Positions 1-7,955 of a DNA stretch of 23,876 nt are shown piece after piece. Position 1 is the stretch's first letter, and each line of letters opens with the position of its first letter. Both the position numbers and the translations under genes were made by a program. The stretch covers positions 1 to 23,876 of the IMG/VR virus record IMGVR_UViG_3300047678_000444, one strand, 5' to 3'. Below the pieces are notes generated by a model. The model ran no database searches, was not told the DNA's origin, and was given only the letters and a program-made list of their open reading frames with translations. This DNA is from a virus.

Positions 1-71
1 CTCATGCGTGCGAAAAATTTTGCGGGGGGCGTTGGTTTGAATTGGCTGCCTGAATTCAATGGAAATCAAAC
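1..71. other. Left-edge non-coding leader upstream of terminase
   Basis: This 71-base stretch is clearly richer in A and T than the genes that follow (it contains AAAAATTTT and GAATTCAATGG). I see no gene in it. A GGAAA at 61-65 sits a few bases before the GTG start at 72 and may act as its ribosome binding site. The ATG at 59 opens only a ten-codon frame and is not in frame with the next gene. A cos or pac site commonly lies just upstream of small terminase genes, but nothing here identifies one. Confidence 0.4.
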
Positions 72-719
72 GTGACGACCGCGCCTGATCCGGACAGCAA
101 ATCGGCCAAGGACGGCACCCGCCGCGGCGGTGCACGCAAGGGCGCCGGCCGCAAGAAGAAGGGATTGTCGGCGCCGACCTCGCTGTCCGAGCTCGAGCTG
201 CGGGCGCTGCTCGCCGAGCCGGCTCCGGACGAGATCGACGGCGTCGCGCAGAAGCACGCCGACCTCGCGATCGAGACGCTGGCGCGGCTGCTGATCTACG
301 GCGCCAGCGAGTCGGCCAAGATCACCGCGGCGAAAGAGATCCTCGACCGCGGCTACGGCAAGCCCGCGGTCGAGATCGGCGGCGACGCCGCGATGCTGCC
401 GTTCATGATGGCGCCGGCCGCCGCAACGCCGACGGTCAGCAATGACATCCGCACCCAGTCGCGCCGCTACGCCGCGGTGGCGGTCGCGGTGTTGCGCAAG
501 ATCGCCCAGGACGGAGTGAGCGAGACCGCCCGGGCCGGCGCATCGAAGGCCCTGCTCGATCGCGGCCTCGGTACCGTCGGCAAGGCCCGCATGCAGGACG
601 AGCAGCGCGATCGCCCGCTCGGCAAGAAGGAAGAGGCGGCCCGCGCCGCGGAGGCCGCCGCCACCGGGCGCTTCGCCACGCCGGCGCCGCCCAGGCAGCG
701 TACTGAGACCATGCAGTGA
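72..719 (+). CDS. Terminase small subunit (probable)
   Basis: This 215-residue protein probably recognises phage DNA and delivers it to the large terminase for packaging. The N-terminus has a basic Gly/Arg/Lys patch (GGARKGAGRKKKG, about residues 19-31) that is very common at the start of phage small terminases. Two helical stretches of related sequence follow (AKITAAKEILDRGYGKP near residue 82 and ARAGASKALLDRGLG near 153), so the body may hold a duplicated helical unit. The tail is Ala/Arg rich and probably disordered. It starts at GTG 72 and its stop overlaps the large terminase start by 4 bases (GTGA, 716-719). The role rests on the basic motif and position; no helix-turn-helix is certain. 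Confidence 0.7.
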   Translation: MTTAPDPDSKSAKDGTRRGGARKGAGRKKKGLSAPTSLSELELRALLAEPAPDEIDGVAQKHADLAIETLARLLIYGASESAKITAAKEILDRGYGKPAVEIGGDAAMLPFMMAPAAATPTVSNDIRTQSRRYAAVAVAVLRKIAQDGVSETARAGASKALLDRGLGTVGKARMQDEQRDRPLGKKEEAARAAEAAATGRFATPAPPRQRTETMQ

Positions 720-2638
720 GACCAGCACCGATCTGGTCGACGGCATGCCCGGATTGGGACCGGCGCATCGTCGAAGGACGCTCGCTGATCCCGTTCGATC
801 CGCTCTATCCGGCCGAGGCGCAGGCCGCGCTCGACATCTTCCGCGCGCTGCGCATCGTCGACGCGCCCGGCTCGCCGACGATGGGCGAGGTCTGCCGCGC
901 CTGGGTGCTAGACTTCGTCGCCACCATCTTCGGCGCCTATGACGACGAGAGCGGACGCCGGCTGATCCAGTATTTCTTCCTGCTCATCAGCAAGAAGAAC
1001 TCCAAGTCGACGCTTGCGGCCGGCATCATGGTCACGGCGCTGATCCGCAACTGGCGGGAGTCCGGCGAGTTCTACATCCTGGCGCCCACCAAAGAGATCG
1101 CCGACAACAGCTACATTCCGGCCCGTGACATGGTGCAGGCCGATCCCGACCTGCGCACGATCCTCAAACCCAGCGCTGGGCGCGTCATCGAGCATCGCAA
1201 CACCGGCGCCATCCTCAAGGTGGTCGCGGCCGACAATGAGACCGTCTCAGGCAAGAAGACGATCGGCCTTCTGATCGACGAGCTCTGGTTGTTCGGCAAG
1301 CGCGCCGGCGCCCATAACATGCTGATGGAGGCCGTGGGCGGCCTGGCGTCACGGCCCGAAGGCTTCGAGATCAACCTGTCGACGCAATCGGATGCGCCGC
1401 CGCAGGGTGTGTTCAAGCAGCGGCTGGACGAGTACCGCGACATCCGCGACGGCAAGGTCATCGCGCCGAACAAGCTGGGCGTGCTCTATGAGTTTCCGAA
1501 GTCCTATTTGAAGGACGAGAAGTTCCGGGATCCCAAGACCTGGCACATCACCAACCCCAATCTCGGCGCCTCGGTCGATGAGCGCTATCTGCTCGATCAG
1601 TTCGCGACCGTGCAGCGCGCCGGCCGGGCCGAAGTCGTCGGCTTCCTCGCCAAGCATCTCAACGTCCAGATCGGCCAGTCGCTGCGCTCGGATGGCTGGG
1701 CGGGCGCTGCGATCTGGGCCCGTGGCATCGAGCAGGGACTGAGCCTCGACGACATCCTGGCCCGCGCGGATGTCGCCGTGGTCGGTCTCGACGGCGGCGG
1801 CCTCGACGATCTCCTCGGCGTCTACGTGCTCGGCCGCGAGAGAGGCACCAACCGCTGGCTCGGCTGGGGTCATGCGCTGATCTCGACCGTCGGCGCGCAT
1901 CGCCGCAAGGCCAACGCGGAAGACTATCTGCGCTTCAAGAAGGCTGGCGAGCTGACCGTATTTCGGTTCGGTCATCTCGACGAGGACCTGATCGACGACG
2001 ACCCGGTACTGGCGGAGCTGCTGACCGACGTGCCGGCGGCGGACCCGGATGCAAAGCTGCCGCCCGATATCCGTTACGTCGTCGACCTGGTCGAGCGCAT
2101 CAGCGGGCTCGGCCTGCTCGCCCAGGTCGGCGTCGACGCCGCCGGCATCGGCGCCATCGTCGACGCGCTCGCCGGCATCGGAGTGACGCAGGATGCCGAG
2201 ACGCTCGATGCGGTCCGACAGGGCATCGCGCTGATGGGAGCAATCAAGACCATCGAGCGCAAGCTCGCGGATCGCAGCTTCCGCCACGGTGCCCAGGAGC
2301 TGATGAGCTGGACGGTGGGTAATTTGCGGGTGGTGCCGACGCCAACGGCGATGCGGATCGGGCGCGACGAATCCGGCTTCGGCAAGGTCGACCCCGCGAT
2401 GGCGCTGTTCAACGCGGCGCATCTGATGAGCCTCAATCCGGAAGGCGAAGGCCTGTCCGTCTACGACCAGCTCGCGGCCGCCGAAACAGGCGCCGAACCA
2501 GCGCAATCAGGTGACGGGGAGGCGGATGACGATGCGATCGACATGGCGATCCTGCGCGATCCGTCGCATCCCCGCTGGCAGGAGATGCGCGAGAAATTCG
2601 AAGCGACATTGCCGGCTGATGACGAAGGCTTCTTCTGA
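716..2638 (+). CDS. Terminase large subunit (Terminase_1-like ATPase/nuclease)
   Basis: This 640-residue packaging motor pumps DNA into the prohead through the portal and cuts it to length. The N-terminal ATPase has a Walker-A-like loop KKNSKST (residues 93-99) and a Walker B strand IGLLIDE ending at D188-E189. The C-terminal RNase H-like nuclease shows the expected acidic residues: D359 in VVGLDGGG, D474 in VGVDAAG and D559 in GKVDPA. The arrangement matches the Terminase_1 family, which often has KNGKS in the loop; here the glycine is serine. The start is GTG 716, coupled to the small subunit by a 4-base overlap. The last ~50 residues are acidic and low in complexity. The stop overlaps the portal start (TGATG). 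Confidence 0.92.
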   Translation: MRPAPIWSTACPDWDRRIVEGRSLIPFDPLYPAEAQAALDIFRALRIVDAPGSPTMGEVCRAWVLDFVATIFGAYDDESGRRLIQYFFLLISKKNSKSTLAAGIMVTALIRNWRESGEFYILAPTKEIADNSYIPARDMVQADPDLRTILKPSAGRVIEHRNTGAILKVVAADNETVSGKKTIGLLIDELWLFGKRAGAHNMLMEAVGGLASRPEGFEINLSTQSDAPPQGVFKQRLDEYRDIRDGKVIAPNKLGVLYEFPKSYLKDEKFRDPKTWHITNPNLGASVDERYLLDQFATVQRAGRAEVVGFLAKHLNVQIGQSLRSDGWAGAAIWARGIEQGLSLDDILARADVAVVGLDGGGLDDLLGVYVLGRERGTNRWLGWGHALISTVGAHRRKANAEDYLRFKKAGELTVFRFGHLDEDLIDDDPVLAELLTDVPAADPDAKLPPDIRYVVDLVERISGLGLLAQVGVDAAGIGAIVDALAGIGVTQDAETLDAVRQGIALMGAIKTIERKLADRSFRHGAQELMSWTVGNLRVVPTPTAMRIGRDESGFGKVDPAMALFNAAHLMSLNPEGEGLSVYDQLAAAETGAEPAQSGDGEADDDAIDMAILRDPSHPRWQEMREKFEATLPADDEGFF

Positions 2639-4071
2639 TGTTTGAGCAGCTGCGCGACCGCATGGCGATCGGCCTGCTGGCGATCGCCAACCGCGTCACC
2701 TCGGACCAGCGCTTCCCCGGTGCGGGGCGGGTACCGAATGCGATCCGCACGCTCGCGGGCGTCGCGATCACGCCGGACACGGCGGTCACGATCGCGACGG
2801 TCTGGGCCTGCCTGCGCTATCTGTCGCAGACGGTCGCCGTGCTGCCATGGCACGTCAAGAAGGACGGCGAGAACGGGCCGGAGATCCAGCGCGCGCACGG
2901 CGTCGACTACCTGCTGTGGAAGCGGCCGAGCAAAGAGTGGTCGTCGTTCCAGTTCCGCGAAACCCTGATGCATTGGGCGCTGCGCTGGGGCAATGGCTAC
3001 GCCGAGATCGAGCCCGACCAGCTCGGTCGCCCGGCGGCGCTGTGGCCCATCCATCCGGAGCGCGTGCTGGTCTGTCGCGCGACTGACGACGAGACAGACG
3101 CTTATGGCGATCCGATCGACCCGGGCGATCTGTTCTATGAGGTCAGCAACGGCTCGAACCTGCAGGGCTCATCCGGCGCCGGCGCCAAGACAATCCTCGC
3201 CGCCAAGAACATGTTTCACCTCCGCGGCTTCGGTGAGGGGCCGGTCGGCGTCAACGTGATCGCCTATGCCGCGCAGTCGCTCGGCTGGACCCGCGCGGCG
3301 CAACTGTTCGGCGCGGCGTTCTTCGGCAACGGCATGAACCCGGCCGGCGTCGTCATCAACAAGAAGCCGCTGAAGGCGGATGGCCTGAAGCGGCAGAAGG
3401 CGGAGTTCGACCAGCTCTACAAGGGGCCGAACAACTCCCACCGCACCGTGTTCCTCGACAACGACGCGGACTGGAAATCGATCGGCTTCAATGCGCGCGA
3501 CGCCCAGCTGATCGAGGTGCATCAATATCTGGTCGAGGAGACCTGCCGTTGGTTCGGGGTGCCGCCGCACAAGGTGATGCACCTGTTGCGCGCCACGTTC
3601 ACGAACATCGAGAGCCAGGGCATCGAGGTCGTTGTCGACAGCATTTCGCCGTGGGTCAAGCGTCTGGAGGACGAGGCCGATTTCAAGCTGTTCGGCCAGA
3701 ACCGCCAGAAGATCTACACCAAGATCGACATGCGGGGCTTGATGCGCGGTGATGCCGCGGCGCGCGCCGCCTACTACAAGATGATGCGCGAGGCTGGCGC
3801 TTACAACGCCAACCGCATCCTCGAGCTCGAGGACGAGAACACGATCGGAAAGATCGGCGACGCCTACACCATGAACGGCACCTATCGCACGCTCGAGCAG
3901 ATCATCGAGGGCGAGCCCGCGGCCACGGGTGCGGCACCGGCGGCGGATCCGGAGACCGAGAGCGATCCTGCGCCCACGCCCGAGCTCGGCGAGGATGCCG
4001 CCGCCCAGGCCGCGCTCGAACAGCGGCTCCATGCGATCGAACAATCATTGCGTGAGCGAGCCCATGTCTAA
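2638..4071 (+). CDS. Portal protein (HK97 family)
   Basis: This 477-residue protein would form the twelve-subunit ring at one capsid vertex through which DNA enters and leaves. It carries typical HK97-portal landmarks: the early helix VWACLRYLSQTVAVLPWHV (from about residue 57), the wing segment with LMHWALRWGNGYAEI, the block AAFFGNGMNPAGVV, and the stem/clip region RWFGVPPHKVMHL followed by TNIESQGIEVVVDSI. The C-terminal 60 residues are Ala/Pro/Glu rich and probably disordered. The length is normal for the family. The start ATG 2638 shares one base with the terminase stop, and the last 8 bases overlap the collagen-like gene. Confidence 0.93.
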   Translation: MFEQLRDRMAIGLLAIANRVTSDQRFPGAGRVPNAIRTLAGVAITPDTAVTIATVWACLRYLSQTVAVLPWHVKKDGENGPEIQRAHGVDYLLWKRPSKEWSSFQFRETLMHWALRWGNGYAEIEPDQLGRPAALWPIHPERVLVCRATDDETDAYGDPIDPGDLFYEVSNGSNLQGSSGAGAKTILAAKNMFHLRGFGEGPVGVNVIAYAAQSLGWTRAAQLFGAAFFGNGMNPAGVVINKKPLKADGLKRQKAEFDQLYKGPNNSHRTVFLDNDADWKSIGFNARDAQLIEVHQYLVEETCRWFGVPPHKVMHLLRATFTNIESQGIEVVVDSISPWVKRLEDEADFKLFGQNRQKIYTKIDMRGLMRGDAAARAAYYKMMREAGAYNANRILELEDENTIGKIGDAYTMNGTYRTLEQIIEGEPAATGAAPAADPETESDPAPTPELGEDAAAQAALEQRLHAIEQSLRERAHV

Positions 4072-4954
4072 AGCTCCGACCGTCCTGGCGCGCGCCACCA
4101 CGCCGCCGCCGGAACAGCCCCCGGAAAAGCCGCGCTCGCTGCTCGACCGCATCGTCGGCTCGATCGAGAGCCTGGTCGCGCGCGTGCAGGAGATCGAGCG
4201 TCGGCCGCTGGCCAGGGATGGCGAGCGCGGCCCGCAAGGGGCGCAGGGCGTGCAAGGCGCCGCCGGCGATCGTGGACCGGCCGGCGAGCCGGGTCCGCGG
4301 GGCGAGCGCGGCGAGCCTGGTCTCGTTGGCCGCGATGGTCCGTCCGGTCCGCAGGGCGAGCCCGGGCTGCGCGGCGAGCGCGGCGAGACCGGGCTGCAGG
4401 GCGAGCGCGGTGAGCCGGGGCTCAACGGCCAGGACGGCGCACCCGGTCCGCAAGGGCTGCCAGGGCCGCAGGGCGCGATCGGTGAGCGCGGCCCGGCCGG
4501 CGAACCCGGTCCGCGCGGCGAGCGCGGCGAAGCGGGCCTCGCAGGCCGTGACGGCCGTGACGGACTTCCCGGCCTGCCCGGCGAGCGCGGTCCGCAGGGT
4601 GAGCAGGGACTGCCGGGCCCGCAGGGCGAACGCGGCGAGCAGGGACTGCAGGGCGAGTCAGGCGAGCAGGGCGTCGGCGGCCCGATCGGTCCGCCTGGCG
4701 ATCGCGGCGAACCAGGTGCGCGCGGCGAACGCGGCGAGCCCGGCCCACGTGGTGAGCGCGGCGAGCCCGGCCCACGCGGCGAACGTGGTGCGCCCGGACC
4801 GGTCGGCGCAGCCGGGCCGAAAGGCGAGGCCGGCGCCACCATCGAAATCGGCGACATGTCCCCCGCGCGCATGAGCGCCCGGGATCTCGACCGCCTGATG
4901 ATCCGCGAGATCACGATCAACGGCGAAACCTTCCAGATCCTGGCGCCGAAATGA
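4064..4954 (+). CDS. Collagen-like protein between portal and protease
   Basis: This 296-residue protein has a short N-terminal part (residues 1-52, with a likely helix SLLDRIVGSIESLVARVQEIE), then 69 consecutive Gly-X-Y triplets (residues 53-259) with no break in register, then a 37-residue C-terminal cap containing MSPARMSARDLDRL and ITINGETFQILAPK. Gly-X-Y repeats form collagen triple helices, so a trimeric rod with an N-terminal coiled-coil trimeriser is the likely structure. GER (11 times) and GEP (8 times) dominate, giving charge-pair stabilisation; there is one Lys in the repeat. Phage collagen-like proteins are usually tail fibres; the position here, between portal and head protease, favours a head-vertex or capsid fibre, which is inference. 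I chose ATG 4064; the in-frame GTG at 4052 is an alternative. The stop overlaps the protease start (ATGA). Confidence 0.85.
   Translation: MSKAPTVLARATTPPPEQPPEKPRSLLDRIVGSIESLVARVQEIERRPLARDGERGPQGAQGVQGAAGDRGPAGEPGPRGERGEPGLVGRDGPSGPQGEPGLRGERGETGLQGERGEPGLNGQDGAPGPQGLPGPQGAIGERGPAGEPGPRGERGEAGLAGRDGRDGLPGLPGERGPQGEQGLPGPQGERGEQGLQGESGEQGVGGPIGPPGDRGEPGARGERGEPGPRGERGEPGPRGERGAPGPVGAAGPKGEAGATIEIGDMSPARMSARDLDRLMIREITINGETFQILAPK
4220..4840 (+). repeat. Gly-X-Y coding repeat (69 triplets, 9-bp period)
   Basis: Every ninth base position begins a glycine codon across 621 bases. Within it, a 27-base unit encoding GEP-GPR-GER recurs nearly unchanged (starts near 4733 and 4760), showing recent unit duplication. 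Such DNA can expand or contract by slippage or recombination in exact nine-base steps without breaking the frame. Confidence 0.9.
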
Positions 4955-5679
4955 GGCCGACCATGCGCAGCATCCTCGACCAGCCGCTGATGAGCGTGAC
5001 GCCGTTGCAGTCCAAGCCGGGTGCGTCCGGCTATCGCATGGTCGCGCGCGGCGCCGACCGGGCCGAGATCTATCTCTATGGCACCGTCGGCGCCGATTGG
5101 TTCGGCGAGGGCGTGACCGCCAAGCAGTTCGCGGCCGACCTCAAGGGCCTCGGCAAGGTCAAGACCATCGACCTGCGCATCAACTCCGACGGCGGGTCGG
5201 TGTTCGAGGGCAAGACGATCTACTCGCTGCTGGCGGAGCACCCGGCCAAGGTCATCACCAGGATCGACGGACTGGCCGCGTCGATCGCCTCGCTGATCGC
5301 GATGGCCGGCGACGAGATCCACATCGCCGAGGGCGGCTTCGTGATGATCCACAATGCCTGGACCTTCACGGCCGGCAACGCCAAGGATCTGCGCAGCACC
5401 GCGGATCTGCTCGACACGGTCTCGGCCAGCATTCTCGACACCTATGTCGCCCGCACCCGCGGCGATCGCAAGACCATCGCGAACATGATGGACGACGAGA
5501 CGTGGATGAGCTCAAGCGAGGCGCTCAAGCACGGCTTTGCCGACAAGGTGACCGAAAACCTGAAGGTCGCGGCGACACTGAACCATGCCGACCGCTACCG
5601 GCATGTCCCGGCCGCGCTGCGGCCCAGCAACAGACGCGCTGCGGCCGCGCTGGAGCGGATCGCCGCCCTTAACTCCTGA
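4951..5679 (+). CDS. Head maturation protease, ClpP-like (S14 family)
   Basis: This 242-residue serine protease would cleave the capsid protein's N-terminal scaffolding domain during prohead maturation. The ClpP fold is visible: INSDGGSVFEGKTIYSLL (residues 77-94), the nucleophile motif GLAASIASLIAMAG with S111, and the base H134 in VMIHNAW. The third catalytic position falls in the acidic cluster D181-D182-E183 before TWMSSSEAL, as in many phage members. It starts at ATG 4951, overlapping the collagen-like gene by four bases; the in-frame ATG at 4963 is a possible alternative. It lies directly before the major capsid gene, the standard order for HK97-type heads. Confidence 0.93.
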   Translation: MRPTMRSILDQPLMSVTPLQSKPGASGYRMVARGADRAEIYLYGTVGADWFGEGVTAKQFAADLKGLGKVKTIDLRINSDGGSVFEGKTIYSLLAEHPAKVITRIDGLAASIASLIAMAGDEIHIAEGGFVMIHNAWTFTAGNAKDLRSTADLLDTVSASILDTYVARTRGDRKTIANMMDDETWMSSSEALKHGFADKVTENLKVAATLNHADRYRHVPAALRPSNRRAAAALERIAALNS

Positions 5680-5809
5680 GACACCCGAGATTCCGTTGCG
5701 AGACGGATGCGTGCCGCAAGCGTCGGCGCGCGAACCCGCGGCCGGCACTTGCCGGCGCATCATGGTGCCGTCTTGTCGGACGGTGGCAGCCCAAAGAAGG
5801 ACCATCTCT
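5680..5809 (+). other. 130-base gap before the capsid gene, with a hairpin
   Basis: The gap between protease and capsid genes holds a perfect small hairpin, GCCGGC (5741-5746), loop ACTT, GCCGGC (5751-5756), and a strong ribosome binding site AAGAAGG (5794-5800) just before ATG 5810. I see no convincing promoter. A hairpin in the leader of the most heavily expressed virion gene could stabilise or process the transcript, which is inference. Confidence 0.4.
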
Positions 5810-7252
5810 ATGACGATCAAGAACGCCCTTCTGGGCGCAACCCGCATCACCGCTGCTGCGGCGCTCGCGGCGGCGATGCCGCTCAATGTCTTCGTCATGG
5901 CGGCGCCGACGATCGCCGAGCTCGAGGCCCGCGTCGTCGAGCTCAACGCCGAGTCGGAGGACTTTCGAGCTCGCATCGCAGCCGGCGACGAGCTTTCGGA
6001 CGACGACGCCGAGGCGATCGAGGCCAATGCGGCCGAGCTGGAGAAGCTCGCCAAGCGCATCAAGGCGATGAAGCTGCTGGAGCCGCAGGGCCAGGGCCGG
6101 CGCACCGCGGCCGAGCCGCAGAATCGCGAGCCCACGGGCGGCGGCGCCCGACGCGTGCCGGCCGAGCCGCGCCGCGACGACGCCCGCCACGGAATGCGCT
6201 CGTTCGGCACCTTCGCCCAGGCGGTGCTCAATCACTACCGCGGCAACACCACCGACGACGTGACCCGGTTGCGCAACGTTGCGACGACCTATGGCGGCGA
6301 GGGCATCGGCACCGATGGCGGCTTCCTGATCCCACCCTCGTTCTCGCAGGAGATCTGGCAGAAAGTGCAGGCCGAGGAGAATCTGCTGTCACGATGCACG
6401 CCGCTCACCACTGACGGCAACAGCATGATGATCCCGAAGGATGAGACCACACCGTGGCAGACTACGGGAGGCGTCCAGGTCTATTGGGAGGGCGAGGCTC
6501 AGGCGCCGGCAGCCTCCAAGCCGTCGCTGGAGATGGGCGCGCTGCGGCTCGCCAAGCTGATTGGACTGGTGCCGATCTCCGAGGAGCTGATGGCGGACGC
6601 CTCCGGCCTCGACTCCTGGCTGCGCGCCAAGGCGCCGAGCAAAATGGCGGCCAAGATCAACACCGCGATCGTCGCCGGAACCGGTGTCGGCCAGCCGCTC
6701 GGCATCATCCCGAGCTATGCCGCGGTCGGTGCTTCGGTGGTGCAGGTCTCCAAGGAGACTTCGCAGCCGGCCGATACGGTCTGGTTCGCCAACATCAACA
6801 AGATGTGGTCGCGGATGTATGCCGGCTGGCGCCGCAACGCGATCTGGCTGATCAATCAGGACATCGAGCCGCAGCTCGAGGGCATGGCGTTCGTGGGTAA
6901 TGGCATCACGCCCACCGCCGCCTCGAGCACGCCGGCCTATATGCCGCCCGGCGGCCTTGCGGATTCGCCCTATGCGCGCCTCAAGGGCCGCCCGGTCGTG
7001 CCGATCGAGGCCTGTGCCGCGCTCGGTGATCTCGGCGACATCATGCTCGTCGACCTCACGCAGTATTGGGCGCTGACCAAGGCCGGCGGAATCCAGACGG
7101 ACACCTCGATCCATCTCTATTTCGATCAGGCGCTCATGTGCTTCCGTTTCATCTTCCGCGTCAACGGTCAGCCGGCATGGTCCTCGACCGTCAGCCGGCA
7201 AAATGGCTCGGGCAACGATCTGTCCTGGGCCGTCGCGCTGCAGGCGCGCTGA
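5810..7252 (+). CDS. Major capsid protein (HK97 fold)
   Basis: This 480-residue protein would build the icosahedral shell. Residues 31-90 form an Ala/Glu/Lys coiled-coil-like delta (scaffolding) domain starting PTIAELEARVVELNAES, then a basic disordered linker to about residue 125, then the HK97 core: GGFLIPPSFSQEIW, the spine-helix region with KLIGLVPISEELMADA, and the C-terminal AQYWALTKAGG-like strand region ending in NGSGNDLSWAVALQAR. The delta domain is presumably removed by the protease encoded upstream. I chose ATG 5810 because AAGAAGG precedes it; the in-frame ATG 5897 would remove the first 29 residues, which are hydrophobic and resemble a signal peptide, a strange feature for a capsid protein. 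Confidence 0.93.
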   Translation: MTIKNALLGATRITAAAALAAAMPLNVFVMAAPTIAELEARVVELNAESEDFRARIAAGDELSDDDAEAIEANAAELEKLAKRIKAMKLLEPQGQGRRTAAEPQNREPTGGGARRVPAEPRRDDARHGMRSFGTFAQAVLNHYRGNTTDDVTRLRNVATTYGGEGIGTDGGFLIPPSFSQEIWQKVQAEENLLSRCTPLTTDGNSMMIPKDETTPWQTTGGVQVYWEGEAQAPAASKPSLEMGALRLAKLIGLVPISEELMADASGLDSWLRAKAPSKMAAKINTAIVAGTGVGQPLGIIPSYAAVGASVVQVSKETSQPADTVWFANINKMWSRMYAGWRRNAIWLINQDIEPQLEGMAFVGNGITPTAASSTPAYMPPGGLADSPYARLKGRPVVPIEACAALGDLGDIMLVDLTQYWALTKAGGIQTDTSIHLYFDQALMCFRFIFRVNGQPAWSSTVSRQNGSGNDLSWAVALQAR

Positions 7253-7268
7253 TCCCCCCTGAGCCGGC

Positions 7269-7292
7269 GCGCGCGGCAGAAGCTGCGCGCGC
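7269..7292 (+). other. GC-rich hairpin after the capsid gene
   Basis: Between the capsid gene and the next gene, GCGCGC (7269-7274) and GCAG (7276-7279) pair with CTGC (7283-7286) and GCGCGC (7287-7292), leaving one bulged G and a three-base loop. No run of T follows, so this is more likely an RNA-stabilising or processing element than a terminator. Confidence 0.35.
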
Positions 7293-7328
7293 TCATGCCC
7301 TGCGCCCCCTCATCAAGGACCCCGTCCC

Positions 7329-7868
7329 ATGACCAACGTGCATTTCGTCGAAAAGAACCAGGTTGTGCTCGGCTTCAAGCCGGTCGCGATGAACACCGCC
7401 GCCAACAACGGCGACTATGTCAGTATGAAGGGTTACGGCCGATGCGCCGTGATCTTCATCAAGGCCGTCGGCACCGCCGGCGACGATCCGACGATGTCGT
7501 TCAAGCAGGCCAAGGACGTTTCCGGCACCAGCGTCAAGGCGCTCGGCGTCACCCGCATCGACAAGAAGCAAGCCGCGACCGATCTCACCGCGACAGGCAC
7601 CTTCACCAAGTCGACCTCGGACTCGCCGGCCAGCAACGACACCTTCAACACCACCCTGGGCACCTGGACCAACTCCGATCTCGCCGAGCAGGCCGCGATC
7701 GTGATCGCCGACATCAAGGCCGAGGATCTCGACGTCGCCAACGATTTCGACTGCATCACCTGCAACATCGGCGACGTCGGCACCAATGCGCAGCTCGGGA
7801 CGCTGATCTTCGTGCTGCACGAGCCGCGCTACCTGAAGGAAACGCTGCCGTCCGCGATCGTCGACTGA
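7329..7868 (+). CDS. Post-capsid virion protein, possible head decoration
   Basis: I do not recognise the family of this 179-residue protein with certainty. It has no catalytic motif, signal or membrane segment. The sequence is rich in beta-forming stretches (NQVVLGFKPVAM, GYGRCAVIFIKAVG, LGTLIFVLHEPRYL) and in Thr/Asn/Asp, with an acidic middle. A compact beta protein encoded directly after the major capsid gene commonly turns out to be a head-decoration or stabilisation protein, and that is my best inference. AAGGA lies upstream of ATG 7329. It is followed by a strong hairpin, which would end or attenuate the head transcript, fitting a virion component made in bulk with the capsid. Confidence 0.6.
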   Translation: MTNVHFVEKNQVVLGFKPVAMNTAANNGDYVSMKGYGRCAVIFIKAVGTAGDDPTMSFKQAKDVSGTSVKALGVTRIDKKQAATDLTATGTFTKSTSDSPASNDTFNTTLGTWTNSDLAEQAAIVIADIKAEDLDVANDFDCITCNIGDVGTNAQLGTLIFVLHEPRYLKETLPSAIVD

Positions 7869-7892
7869 TTGCTTGCTCTCACGAGCGTTGTT

Positions 7893-7917
7893 CCGGCCCC
7901 CTCGATGGGGGGGCCGG
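7893..7917 (+). terminator. Rho-independent-type terminator candidate
   Basis: CCGGCCCCC (7893-7901) pairs perfectly with GGGGGCCGG (7909-7917), a 9-bp stem with a 7-base loop, followed by GGTGTTGTTG, which is T-rich but not a clean U tract. It lies 25 bases after the stop of the post-capsid gene and before a shift to less essential genes. It could reduce read-through from head genes into the cassette downstream. Confidence 0.55.
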
Positions 7918-7955
7918 GGTGTTGTTGATCACGCGCAAGCAGCGGAGATGACGCG

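Noticed and set aside
1349-2506. Minus-strand frame of 385 residues inside the terminase gene
   Set aside because: No recognisable motif and fully covered by the terminase with correct catalytic residues.
4220-4840. CRISPR array
   Set aside because: The repeats have a nine-base period with no spacers and keep a protein frame.
4045-5352. Minus-strand frame with long Pro/Ser/Arg repeats
   Set aside because: It is the complement of the Gly-X-Y coding repeat; the plus frame has intact collagen register and clean overlaps with its neighbours.
5585-5809. Longer capsid start at 5585
   Set aside because: It lies inside the protease gene, has no ribosome binding site, and its extra 75 residues look like out-of-frame translation.
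5680-5809. Sigma-70 promoter before the capsid gene
   Set aside because: TTGCGA near 5695 has no acceptable -10 partner.
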